A stretch of 20,813 nt of DNA from JBFHRB01 sp041591915 (GTDB lineage: Bacteria; Actinomycetota; Nitriliruptoria; Nitriliruptorales; Nitriliruptoraceae): assembly GCA_041591915.1 (NCBI GenBank), contig JBFHRB010000023.1:1-20813 (forward strand), in the 5' to 3' direction. Both the position numbers and the translations under genes were made by a program. The notes beneath the pieces were generated by a model that was not told the DNA's origin, ran no database searches, and saw only the letters and a list, made by a program, of their open reading frames with translations. This document shows, in pieces, positions 8,062-14,651 of the stretch (positions are counted from its first letter, which is position 1; every line of letters starts with the position of its first letter).

Positions 8062-8682
8062 ATGCGGCGCGCCAGCAACGACGACCTCGTCGCGGACGCT
8101 CGACGCCACGGTGTGCGGGATCCGCGGATACTCGACGCCATGCGGGCGACCGACCGCGCCCGCTACGTCCCTGACGGGCGCCGGCACGCGGCGTACGGGG
8201 ACCGCCCGGTCCCCCTGTCACACGGCCAGACCACCTCGCAGCCCTCGCTGATCGCCCGGATGGTCGCCGAGATCGTTCCCACGTCCACGTCGGTCGTGCT
8301 CGAGGTCGGCACGGGCCTCGGCTACCAGACGGCCCTGCTCGCCCGGCTGACCGCGCGGGTCGTCACGATCGACGTGCACGCGGACCTGTCCGCACGCGCC
8401 GCGGCGAACCTCGCCACCGACGGCATCACCAACGTGGACCTGCGCGTGGGCGACGGCACGCTCGGCGCCGCGGACGTCGCCCCCTTCGACGGGATCATCG
8501 TCTCGGCCGCGTTCGACCGCGTGTACGAGGCGTGGATCGACCAGCTCGCGCTCGGCGGGCGCCTCGTGGTCCCGATCGGGCCCGGCGGCGACGAGTGGAT
8601 CCAGGTGTTCTCGCGGACCGCCGACGGCCCGCAGCGGCTCCCTGCGCTGTGCCGTGCGTCCTTCGTGACAGGCAGGTCGTAG
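8062..8682 (+). CDS. Protein-L-isoaspartate O-methyltransferase-like protein
   Basis: SAM-dependent methyltransferase of the PCMT family, which methylates isoaspartyl residues in damaged proteins for repair. The 206 residues show AYGDRPVPL and SHGQTTSQPSLIARM (53-67), matching the family's GQTISQP block. SAM motif I is VLEVGTGLGYQTALLA (79-94), followed by VVTIDVH (100-106), GDGTLG (130-135) and the IIVSAA block (145-150). The family usually has about 205-220 residues, so the protein is full length. The C-terminal tail (LCRASFVTGRS) departs from the usual V-x-F-V-P-L-type ending, so specificity could have drifted. The ATG at 8062 has no Shine-Dalgarno sequence but sits 6 bases after a -10-like CATACT, which suggests leaderless translation. 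It begins 12 bases after the channel stop. Confidence 0.85.
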   Translation: MRRASNDDLVADARRHGVRDPRILDAMRATDRARYVPDGRRHAAYGDRPVPLSHGQTTSQPSLIARMVAEIVPTSTSVVLEVGTGLGYQTALLARLTARVVTIDVHADLSARAAANLATDGITNVDLRVGDGTLGAADVAPFDGIIVSAAFDRVYEAWIDQLALGGRLVVPIGPGGDEWIQVFSRTADGPQRLPALCRASFVTGRS

Positions 8683-8696
8683 AGCGCACGCCTGCC
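8671..8696 (+). terminator. Possible hairpin across the methyltransferase stop codon
   Basis: GGCAGG (8671-8676) pairs with CCTGCC (8691-8696), extended inward by CGT/ACG past one bulged base, with a 7-base loop. It spans the TAG at 8680-8682. There is no T tract downstream, so intrinsic termination is doubtful; it could also protect the mRNA end or be chance in GC-rich DNA. Confidence 0.25.
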
Positions 8697-8762
8697 GATC
8701 CGGCCTGAAGCGGTTGGGGGCCGCGCCGACAGGCCGAGGACCTCTCGAAGGAGGGACGTGAC

Positions 8763-9257
8763 ATGGATGTCGCGTTCGGATCAGCACTCCAGTCGTTGTC
8801 GCAGCGCCTGGAATCCCTCTCCATCTCCCGCCCGACCCTCCCCAGCGGCCAGGACCAGGACGACGACGTCGAGGTCGTGCCCTCGGTCCGAGGGGACGAG
8901 GACGACGACAGCGGGGTCCGCTTCGAGTTCTCGTCGCTCCGCTACCGCCGTGAGGCGGATGCCGTCGCGTCGCAGCAGCGCACGGCCGGGGTCGTGAGCG
9001 AGCAGCTGGGCTTCACGACCGGGTCGATCGAGCTGACCGAGGACGAGGACCTGTTCGAGGACCTGCACGCCGCGCTCGAGTCGCTGCAGGAGGCGCTGGC
9101 GCAGCTCACCGAGCTGATCAACGAGGTCGAGGAGGCCATCGGACCGCACCTGCTCGGGGACGCACCCGAGGACACGACGCCCGAGGGCGGCCTGCCCGCC
9201 AGCGACGACCCCACCGTCGAGATCGACCTGACCGCGTTGGAGCCCGCGGCCGCCTAG
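8763..9257 (+). CDS. Acidic protein of unknown function with a C-terminal helical segment
   Basis: I do not recognise this 164-residue protein. It is strongly acidic, with a poly-Asp/Glu stretch at about 32-50, a short basic patch (RYRREAD, 60-66), and an amphipathic helix at about 95-127 with regular Leu/Ile spacing and many Glu residues, which looks like a coiled coil. It has no signal peptide, transmembrane helix or cysteine. The start is well supported: GAAGGAGGG at 8748-8756 precedes the ATG by 6 bases. Its TAG shares the palindrome CTAG (9254-9257) with the stop of the convergent DUF488 gene. No -10 of the local type is evident upstream, so it may be transcribed from the methyltransferase promoter. 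It could be a small scaffold or regulatory protein; nothing in the sequence decides this. Confidence 0.75.
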   Translation: MDVAFGSALQSLSQRLESLSISRPTLPSGQDQDDDVEVVPSVRGDEDDDSGVRFEFSSLRYRREADAVASQQRTAGVVSEQLGFTTGSIELTEDEDLFEDLHAALESLQEALAQLTELINEVEEAIGPHLLGDAPEDTTPEGGLPASDDPTVEIDLTALEPAAA

Positions 9258-9748
9258 GAGAAGAGGCTCGGTTGCTCGGGCCCGGCGAAGGCCTCCTCGT
9301 CCTCGAGGCGGCCGTCACCTCTCAGGTGGACGACCTCGAGGCCCCGCTCGACGAGCGCCGGCGCCACCAGCAGTCGTCGATGGCACTCGGTCGGGTCCTC
9401 CTCCGCGCAGGCGATCGCCACCGGCAGCTCCGCGGCGAGCTCGACGACACGGCCAACGGCAGCGGCGAAGCGAGGCGTGGCCCGCATCGCCCCGTAGTTG
9501 GGGCGCCCGTCCTCGTGGCGCATCGAGTCGTCCGCGGGGCGGCCGCCGAGCGCCTCGCCCAGCCACAGGTAGCGCAGGCCGGCCTCCTCGATCCCCGCCC
9601 GGAACAGCTGCTTCGTGAACCACGGGGCACGGCGCGAGTAGGGCTGCGAGCGGACGTCGAGGACGAGCTCGACCCGGGCCCCGCGCAACAGGTCGACGAA
9701 CGTCGCCATCGGGTGGGTCGAATGCCCGACGGTCAGCACACGGACCAT
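9254..9748 (-). CDS. DUF488 family protein
   Basis: A 164-residue cytosolic protein of the DUF488 family, whose biochemical role is not established. The family landmarks are all present: TVGHS at residues 6-10, DVRSQPYSR at 31-39, and the cysteine-containing CAEEDPTECHRR at 114-125 (Cys114, Cys122, His123), which resembles a metal or nucleophile site. FTKQLF at 44-49 and LRYLWLGEALGG at 58-69 also fit. The ATG at 9748 is preferred over the GTG at 9754 because AGGAGG lies at 9754-9759 on the minus strand, 5 bases from the ATG, and would overlap the GTG. A -10-like TAGCGT lies at 9774-9769. The gene is divergent from the protease gene and convergent, with overlapping stop codons, to the acidic-protein gene. 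Confidence 0.85.
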   Translation of the reverse strand: MVRVLTVGHSTHPMATFVDLLRGARVELVLDVRSQPYSRRAPWFTKQLFRAGIEEAGLRYLWLGEALGGRPADDSMRHEDGRPNYGAMRATPRFAAAVGRVVELAAELPVAIACAEEDPTECHRRLLVAPALVERGLEVVHLRGDGRLEDEEAFAGPEQPSLFS

Positions 9749-9753
9749 GGCCA

Positions 9754-9759
9754 CCTCCT
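9754..9759 (-). promoter_or_regulatory. Ribosome binding site deciding the DUF488 gene start
   Basis: AGGAGG on the minus strand, 5 bases before the ATG at 9748. It overlaps the alternative GTG at 9754, which argues for the ATG as the true start. Confidence 0.7.
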
Positions 9760-9768
9760 GCCACCCCG

Positions 9769-9774
9769 ACGCTA
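9769..9774 (-). promoter_or_regulatory. Candidate -10 element (TAGCGT) for the DUF488 gene
   Basis: TAGCGT on the minus strand, 20 bases before the ATG at 9748. It is identical to the hexamer before the acyl-CoA ligase gene. The predicted leader of about 13 bases still contains the AGGAGG ribosome binding site. No clear -35 is seen. Confidence 0.45.
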
Positions 9775-9813
9775 CCCGTCCACATGGTCACCCTCGGCGC
9801 CGGCCGCGCCCCG

Positions 9814-9819
9814 TACCTT
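9814..9819 (+). promoter_or_regulatory. Candidate -10 element (TACCTT) for a leaderless protease mRNA
   Basis: TACCTT lies 6 bases before the GTG at 9826, with no Shine-Dalgarno sequence between. Transcription would begin at or beside the GTG, which supports this start over the in-frame ATG at 9784. It lies back to back with the DUF488 promoter in a 77-base divergent region. Confidence 0.5.
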
Positions 9820-9825
9820 GACGCC

Positions 9826-10983
9826 GTGAACGCCCTCGACCTCCTGCTCATCGCCGTCATCGTCGTGGCCGCCGTCAGCGGCGCCCGCGTCGGCTTCATC
9901 GCGCGCGGGTTCTCGTGGATCGGCATCGCCATCGGGCTGGTGATCGCGAACTGGTCGGTGCCCGCGGCGGTCCGGCTCCTCTCGGGCGAGTCCTCGGTCA
10001 TCCGCATGCTCGCGGCGGTCGTGACGCTGTTCGTGACGCTCGGACTGACGTCGTCGCTCGGCGAGAGCGCGGGCTTCAGGCTCCGGCGCGCGGTCCACCG
10101 CACGTCCCTCAAGCCGCTCGACCGCGCGGCCGGCGGCGGGGCCGGGGCGCTCGGCGTCCTCGTCATCGTGTGGCTGCTCATGCCGGCACTCGCGAACGTG
10201 CCCGGCACGGTGGCCAGCCAGGTCCGCAACTCGACGGTCGTCGGACTCGTCCGCGAGCAGGCCCCACCCCCGCCCAACACCATGCAGGCGCTCCGCGGCC
10301 TCATCGACCAGAGCCGGTTCCCGGAGGTCTTCTCCGATCTCGGGCCGGCCCCCGACACCGGCCCGCCCCCGTCGCAGCTCCCGGTTCCCCAGGAGGTGAT
10401 CTCCACCGTGATCGCCTCGACCGTCAACCTCGAGTCGGAGGGCTGCGGTTCGCGTTACGAGGGCAGCGGCTGGGCCGTCTCGGAGGACCTGATCGTCACC
10501 AACGCCCACGTCGTCGCTGGCGCGGACGTCGTGCGTGCCCGCACGCCCGACGGCGCGGTCCTCGAGGCCACGGTCGTCGCCTTCGACGACGACAAGGACC
10601 TCGCGCTCGTGCGCGTGCCCGGCCTCGGCCAGGCACCCCTGCCGATGGCGCGCGCCGACATCGGCCAGGAGGTCGTCGTCGTCGGCTACCCCGGCGGGCA
10701 GGACACGCCGCGCACGGCGCCGGGCGCGATCCGGGACCGGCGGCCCGCCATCGGTCGCGACATCTACGGCGAGGACATCGCCAACCGCAACATCCTCGTG
10801 ATGGCGGCCGAGCTCCGGCAGGGCGATTCGGGCTCGCCGGTCGTCAACGCGGCGGGCGAGGTCGTCGGCGTCACCTTCGCCGTCGCCGCCGACCGCTCGT
10901 CCACCGCCTACGCCCTGGACTCGGGCGAGGTCGAGGAGCTGCTCGCCGGTCCGCGCGGGGCCGGCAGCGGCCGCTGCGTGTGA
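9826..10983 (+). CDS. MarP-like membrane serine protease (CvpA domain plus trypsin-like domain)
   Basis: Membrane-anchored serine protease resembling mycobacterial MarP (acid resistance and envelope homeostasis), 385 residues. The N-terminal CvpA-like region has four hydrophobic helices at about 4-20, 29-50, 60-78 and 104-123. A Pro-rich linker (146-190) leads to a chymotrypsin-fold domain facing outside. The catalytic triad is visible: His228 in TNAHVVAGA, Asp258 in DDKDLALVRV and Ser335 in RQGDSGSPVV. Cys207 (EGCGSRYEGSGW) and Cys384 (second-last residue) sit where MarP has its disulfide pair, so oxidation may stabilise or activate the protease here too (inference from the family). Start GTG 9826 is chosen because a -10-like TACCTT ends 6 bases upstream; the ATG at 9784 would add 14 residues outside the CvpA fold. 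It ends one base before the convergent PEBP gene. Confidence 0.9.
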   Translation: MNALDLLLIAVIVVAAVSGARVGFIARGFSWIGIAIGLVIANWSVPAAVRLLSGESSVIRMLAAVVTLFVTLGLTSSLGESAGFRLRRAVHRTSLKPLDRAAGGGAGALGVLVIVWLLMPALANVPGTVASQVRNSTVVGLVREQAPPPPNTMQALRGLIDQSRFPEVFSDLGPAPDTGPPPSQLPVPQEVISTVIASTVNLESEGCGSRYEGSGWAVSEDLIVTNAHVVAGADVVRARTPDGAVLEATVVAFDDDKDLALVRVPGLGQAPLPMARADIGQEVVVVGYPGGQDTPRTAPGAIRDRRPAIGRDIYGEDIANRNILVMAAELRQGDSGSPVVNAAGEVVGVTFAVAADRSSTAYALDSGEVEELLAGPRGAGSGRCV

Positions 10984-10984
10984 C

Positions 10985-11443
10985 CTAGCGCCGCGCGAGG
11001 ACGCCGGTCAGCGTGCCGCGCCCGATCGTGATGCCCTTCGCGGCGGCGCGGACCTCGGTGGCGGTCGCGCCCGCCGCGAGGCCGATCCCCTGCGTGAGGG
11101 CGATGACGGTGAACCGGTAGCGCCGCTTGCCCTCGCCCTCGGGCGGGCACGGCCCCCGGTAGCCCGTCGTCCCGAAGTCGTTCTGCCCGCCGATGGCACC
11201 GGCGGGCCGCACGGCCTTGGCGAGGGACACGACCCCGGGGTCGATGCCGTACACCACCCAGTGCGCGATGTCCGGGCCGGGCGCGTCGATGTCCTCGAGG
11301 AGCAGCGCGAACTCCATCGTGCCGTCCGGTCGGGTCCAACGCAGGGGCGGCGAGACGTCCGAGCCCTCGCAGCCGTACTCGGTGGGGATCCGGTCGCCTT
11401 CGTCGAACGCGGTCGAGGTGACCACCAGAGGTGTCGGGTCCAC
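10985..11443 (-). CDS. YbhB/YbcL-type phosphatidylethanolamine-binding protein (PEBP) family
   Basis: Small cytosolic protein (152 residues) of the PEBP/Raf-kinase-inhibitor-like family; bacterial members bind small anionic ligands and their physiological role is mostly unknown. The ligand-pocket motifs are intact: SPPLRWTRPDG (31-41), LEDIDAPGPDIAHWVVYGID (49-68, matching the family's DPDAP...HW), and GGQNDFGTTGYRGPCPPEG (84-102) followed by RYRFTVIAL. The length (about 150-160 in bacteria) is normal. The GTG at 11443 lies 4 bases after the stop of the EF-G-like gene, so the two are almost certainly one transcript. There is no typical Shine-Dalgarno sequence beyond a GAGGGG run in the end of the upstream gene. 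The stop lies one base from the protease stop, facing it. Confidence 0.92.
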   Translation of the reverse strand: MDPTPLVVTSTAFDEGDRIPTEYGCEGSDVSPPLRWTRPDGTMEFALLLEDIDAPGPDIAHWVVYGIDPGVVSLAKAVRPAGAIGGQNDFGTTGYRGPCPPEGEGKRRYRFTVIALTQGIGLAAGATATEVRAAAKGITIGRGTLTGVLARR

Positions 11444-11447
11444 CCGG

Positions 11448-13481
11448 CTACCCCTCTTCCGCGAGCTGCTTGATGAGCCGCTGGGCCACGTTGTCCGGCA
11501 CGTCCTCGTAGTGGTCGAACTGCATCGCCAGGTCGCAGTCGCCCTTCGTGAGCGCGCGGAGCTCGGCCGCGTAGGTGAGCAGCTCGGCCTCGGGCGCCTG
11601 GGCGTGGATCATCGTGAGGCCTTCACCGATCGGCTCGGTCCCCATGATCCGACCCCGCCGGGCGCTGATGTCACCCATGACGCTGCCGGTCGCGTCGTCG
11701 GGGACGACGACGTCGAGCATCTGCCACGGCTCGAGGAGCTTGACGCCGGCCTCGTCGCACGCCGAGCGGAAGCCGAGGATGCCCGCCATCTGGAAGGCCG
11801 CGTCCGACGAGTCGACCGAGTGGTGCTTGCCGTCGACCACGGCGACGCTGACATCGACGACCGGGAATCCGCCGAGGGGCCCCTTGGCCATGGCGTCGAC
11901 GACGCCCTTCTCGACCGACGGGATGAACTGCGACGGGATGACGCCACCGACGATCTTGTTCTCGAACTCGAAGCCGGCGCCCCGGTCGAGGGGGGCGACC
12001 TCGAGGTGGCAGACCCCGAACTGGCCGTGTCCACCAGTCTGCTTGACGTGGCGCCCGAGTCCCGTGGCGGGCTTCTTGAGCGTCTCGCGGTAGGCGATGG
12101 GTGGCGGCGCGTGGTGCACGCCGACACCGAACTTCCGCTTGAGCCGCGCGATCGTCACGTCGACGTGGACCGGGCCGTAGCTCGAGGCGACGAGCTTGCT
12201 GGTCAGCGGGTCGCGCTCGAGGAGCAGCGACGGGTCCTCCTCCTCCAGCCGGTGCAGGGCCGTGGACAGCTTGTCCTCGTCACCCGCGGAGTCCGGCAGC
12301 AGCAGCACGCGGTGGTAGCCGCGCGGCGGCGACAGGGCGTCCACCTCGACGGACTCGCCCTTGGCGGCGAGCACGTCACCGGTGCGGACATCGTCGAGCT
12401 TGGCGACCGCGACGAGGTCGCCGGCGGACACCTTCCTGACCGGGAACTGCTCCTCGCCGCGGGTGGTGAAGATCTGGTGGAGGCGGACGTCGTTGCCGGT
12501 CCGCTGGTCGATCAGGTGGTCGTCGACGGAGATGGAGCCGGACAGCATCCGGAGGAGGTTGATGCGCCCGACGTAGGGGTCGGAGAACGTCTTGACGACC
12601 AGCGCCGCCGGGGCCGCGTCGAGTGGCCGGTCGGCGATCGGCTGGGGCGCCGGGCACTCCTCCACGATGAACTCGAGAAGCAGCTGGGCCCCGATCCCGA
12701 ACTCGGCGGAGCCGCACAGCATGGGGAAGAAGCCGCAACTGGCGATCCCCCTGGCGAACACCTCGGCCAGGCGCTTCGTCTCGGGGATCTCGCCCTCGAG
12801 GTAGGCCTCGAGCAGCTCGTCGTCGTTCTCGACGATGGCCTCGACCAGGAACTCCCGGTTGCGCTGCGCCTGCTCGAGACGGTGCTCGGGGATGTCCTCC
12901 TCGATGCGTTGGCTGTCCTGGAACTCGACGGCGTTGAAGTGCAGCAGGTCGATGATGCCGTTGAAGTCGTCGCCGAGCTCGAGCGGCATCTGGATCGGCG
13001 CGAAGGGCTTGCCGTAGGCCTCGCGGAGGGCGTCGACGTTGGTCTGGTACGCCGCGCCATGGTTGTCGAGGTGGTTGAGGAACACGACGCGGGGCAGGCC
13101 GAGGCGGTCGCACGCCCGCCAGATCTCGCGATGCTGGGCCTGGATGCCCGACGTGGCGTCAACGACGAAGACCGCCACGTCGGCGGCCTGGAGCGCGGGG
13201 TAGACGTCGCCGATGGCTTCAGCGCCACCAGGCGTGTCGATGATGTTGATCTTGTGGTCCTGGAACGGGATCGCGGCAAGGCTCAGGCTCAGCGAGTGGT
13301 GCCGTTCCTTCTCCTCGGCCTCCCAGTCGAGGACCGAGCTCCCATCGGTGGTCTTGCCGATCCGGTTGGTGAGGCCGGCCGCGTGCAGCATCGCCTCTGC
13401 GAGTGTCGTCTTCCCCGTCCCGCTGTGGCCGACCAGCAGGACGTTGCGCACCTTGCCCGTGGGTACCTCGAGTCCAGACAC
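11448..13481 (-). CDS. Elongation factor G-like GTPase (EF-G2/FusA2-like paralogue)
   Basis: 677-residue translational GTPase homologue with all EF-G domains. G1 is GHSGTGKTT (18-26), G3 DTPGG (82-86), G4 NHLD (136-139) and G5 CGSA (256-259). Domain II spans about 290-375. Domain IV has RHVKQTGGHGQFG (478-490) and GGVIPSQFIPSVEKG (512-526), then VDSSDAAFQMAG (556-567). Domain V has GDISARRGRIMG (603-614). Two key positions differ from true EF-G: the His after DTPG that triggers GTP hydrolysis on the ribosome is Gly86, and the Lys of NKxD is His137. This matches the EF-G2-like family (for example mycobacterial FusA2), whose role is unclear, rather than the housekeeping factor. The GTG at 13481 follows a strong GGAGGAGGGAG. 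It is co-transcribed with the PEBP gene; TAGGGT at 13520-13515 is the probable -10. Confidence 0.88.
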   Translation of the reverse strand: MSGLEVPTGKVRNVLLVGHSGTGKTTLAEAMLHAAGLTNRIGKTTDGSSVLDWEAEEKERHHSLSLSLAAIPFQDHKINIIDTPGGAEAIGDVYPALQAADVAVFVVDATSGIQAQHREIWRACDRLGLPRVVFLNHLDNHGAAYQTNVDALREAYGKPFAPIQMPLELGDDFNGIIDLLHFNAVEFQDSQRIEEDIPEHRLEQAQRNREFLVEAIVENDDELLEAYLEGEIPETKRLAEVFARGIASCGFFPMLCGSAEFGIGAQLLLEFIVEECPAPQPIADRPLDAAPAALVVKTFSDPYVGRINLLRMLSGSISVDDHLIDQRTGNDVRLHQIFTTRGEEQFPVRKVSAGDLVAVAKLDDVRTGDVLAAKGESVEVDALSPPRGYHRVLLLPDSAGDEDKLSTALHRLEEEDPSLLLERDPLTSKLVASSYGPVHVDVTIARLKRKFGVGVHHAPPPIAYRETLKKPATGLGRHVKQTGGHGQFGVCHLEVAPLDRGAGFEFENKIVGGVIPSQFIPSVEKGVVDAMAKGPLGGFPVVDVSVAVVDGKHHSVDSSDAAFQMAGILGFRSACDEAGVKLLEPWQMLDVVVPDDATGSVMGDISARRGRIMGTEPIGEGLTMIHAQAPEAELLTYAAELRALTKGDCDLAMQFDHYEDVPDNVAQRLIKQLAEEG

Positions 13482-13514
13482 GTGCTCCCTCCTCCAACCG
13501 CGACTGGGCCCGCC

Positions 13515-13520
13515 ACCCTA
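13515..13520 (-). promoter_or_regulatory. Candidate -10 element (TAGGGT) for the EF-G-like/PEBP operon
   Basis: TAGGGT on the minus strand, 33 bases before the GTG at 13481. The predicted leader of about 26 bases contains the GGAGGAGGGAG ribosome binding site. It lies back to back with the DUF1269 gene promoter; no clear -35 is seen. Confidence 0.45.
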
Positions 13521-13554
13521 TGCCCCCGTTCGGTCGGGCGGTAGGGGTGGGCGT

Positions 13555-13560
13555 TACCCT
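13555..13560 (+). promoter_or_regulatory. Candidate -10 element (TACCCT) for a leaderless DUF1269 gene
   Basis: TACCCT lies 7 bases before the ATG at 13568, with no Shine-Dalgarno sequence between. The predicted transcript starts at or within a base of the start codon. Confidence 0.5.
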
Positions 13561-13567
13561 CCGCCGC

Positions 13568-14104
13568 ATGAGTGACGTGACCCCCTACGAGAAGCAACCG
13601 AGCCTGGTCGCACTGTCGTTCGACCACCCACTGAAGGCGCAGGAGGCCCTGCTGGCCGCCATGCGGCTGCAGGAGCGCGGCCACCTGAAGCTCGACGACG
13701 CGGCCATCGTCTCGAAGGGCGCCGGAGGCCGGATCCGGATCCAGCAGACCAAGGACATCAACCCGGGGCAGGGCGCCGTCAGCGGCAGCTGGTGGGGCAT
13801 CCTCGCCGGCATCTTCGCGGGCCAGCCCCTCATCGGCGCCGCGCTCGGGGCGGCGCTCGGCGGCCTGTGGGCCAAGCTGCGCGACCTCGGCATCGACGAC
13901 GACGAGATGCGCCGCCTCGGCGAGAAGCTCCCGAACGAGCACGCCGCCCTCTTCGTGCTCATCGTCGAGGCGTCCCTGCCGGTGGTGCTCGCGGAGCTGC
14001 GCCGGTTCGACGGTCGCCTGCTGTTCGACCAGCTCGACGAGGACACGCGCGCGAAGGTCATCGAGTCCATGGGGGCCGGGGTCGTCCGCTGGGACGCGAT
14101 CTGA
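13568..14104 (+). CDS. DUF1269 family protein
   Basis: A 178-residue protein of the DUF1269 type, of unknown biochemical function. The pattern fits: an N-terminal alpha/beta segment (LVALSFDHPLKAQEALLAAM, 13-32), a Lys/Gly-rich strand region (IVSKGAGGRIRIQQTKD, 47-63), then a glycine-rich hydrophobic stretch with GSWWGILAGI and LIGAALGAALGGLWAKL (73-104), which may insert in or lie on the membrane. The C-terminal half resumes an alpha/beta pattern (HAALFVLIVEASLPVVLAEL, 125-144). The domain looks ferredoxin-like with a glycine-rich hydrophobic hairpin inserted (inference). Start ATG 13568 is set by the TACCCT hexamer 7 bases upstream; the open frame extends further upstream but through the divergent promoter region. 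Stop and next start overlap as TGATG, so the YbaK-fold gene is translationally coupled. Confidence 0.82.
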   Translation: MSDVTPYEKQPSLVALSFDHPLKAQEALLAAMRLQERGHLKLDDAAIVSKGAGGRIRIQQTKDINPGQGAVSGSWWGILAGIFAGQPLIGAALGAALGGLWAKLRDLGIDDDEMRRLGEKLPNEHAALFVLIVEASLPVVLAELRRFDGRLLFDQLDEDTRAKVIESMGAGVVRWDAI

Positions 14105-14595
14105 TGGACGCGCTCGAGCAGCGCGTGCTCGACACGCTCGAGGAGCTCGGGGCGGACTACGACACGCTCCGCATCGACCCCGACCTCGCGGACACCGCGG
14201 CCTTCTGCGAGCACTACGGGTACTCGCTCGACGACTCCGCGAACTGCATCGTCGTGGCGTCGCGCGGGGACGACCCGATCCACGCCGCCTGCCTCAACCT
14301 CGCGACGACGAAGCTCGACGTCAACAAGCGCGTCCGCAAGCTGCTCGGCGTCCGCCGGCTGTCGTTCGCCGCGGCCGACGCCACCCGGGACCTGACCGGC
14401 ATGGAGATCGGCGGCGTGACGCCGTTCGGGCTCCCCGACGGCCTGGCGCTGTACGTCGACGCCGCCGTCATGGACCGCGACCGGGTCATCGTCGGCGGCG
14501 GCTCACGGGGCCTCAAGGTGCACGTCGACCCCGAGGTCTTCGGCCGGATGCCCGGTGCAGAGGTGGTCGAGAGCCTGGCGCTGCGCCCCGACTGA
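14104..14595 (+). CDS. YbaK/EbsC-fold protein (aminoacyl-tRNA deacylase-like)
   Basis: A 163-residue member of the YbaK/EbsC/ProX superfamily, whose studied members hydrolyse mischarged aminoacyl-tRNAs in trans. Family blocks are seen at SANCIVVASRG (45-55), a lysine-rich segment with TTKLDVNKRVRKLLGV (68-83), and GMEIGGVTPFGLP (99-111), the counterpart of the family's G-x-x-x-G-G-x-x-P-x-G block, followed by VIVGGGSRGLKVHV (128-141). It differs from the classical Cys-tRNA(Pro) deacylase at 19578-20051: the lysine and glycine blocks have different spacing, so it belongs to another subgroup and its tRNA or substrate is not predictable. The ATG at 14104 shares its first base with the DUF1269 stop (TGATG), which implies coupled translation. 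No signal peptide or membrane helix. Confidence 0.82.
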   Translation: MDALEQRVLDTLEELGADYDTLRIDPDLADTAAFCEHYGYSLDDSANCIVVASRGDDPIHAACLNLATTKLDVNKRVRKLLGVRRLSFAAADATRDLTGMEIGGVTPFGLPDGLALYVDAAVMDRDRVIVGGGSRGLKVHVDPEVFGRMPGAEVVESLALRPD

Positions 14596-14599
14596 CCGC

Positions 14600-14628
14600 C
14601 TGACGGCAGCCACCGCCCCCGGTAGGTT
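14600..14628 (+). promoter_or_regulatory. Candidate promoter for the Rieske/glutamate synthase - Rieske/ThDP operon
   Basis: CTGACG (14600-14605) and TAGGTT (14623-14628) have a 17-base spacer, the best -35/-10 pair in the window. The predicted leader of about 17 bases contains GGGAGGT (14640-14646) before the GTG at 14652. Confidence 0.5.
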
Positions 14629-14651
14629 CGCCCGACGTCGGGAGGTCATGC

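Noticed and set aside
8700..8735. A GGCCT...AGGCC inverted repeat after the methyltransferase gene
   Set aside because: Five-base arms with a long loop are expected by chance in DNA this GC-rich, and no T tract follows.
11193..13544. A 783-codon plus-strand open frame across the EF-G-like and PEBP genes
   Set aside because: Low-complexity Val/Asp/Glu/Arg product with no domain; the minus strand carries intact EF-G and PEBP motifs.
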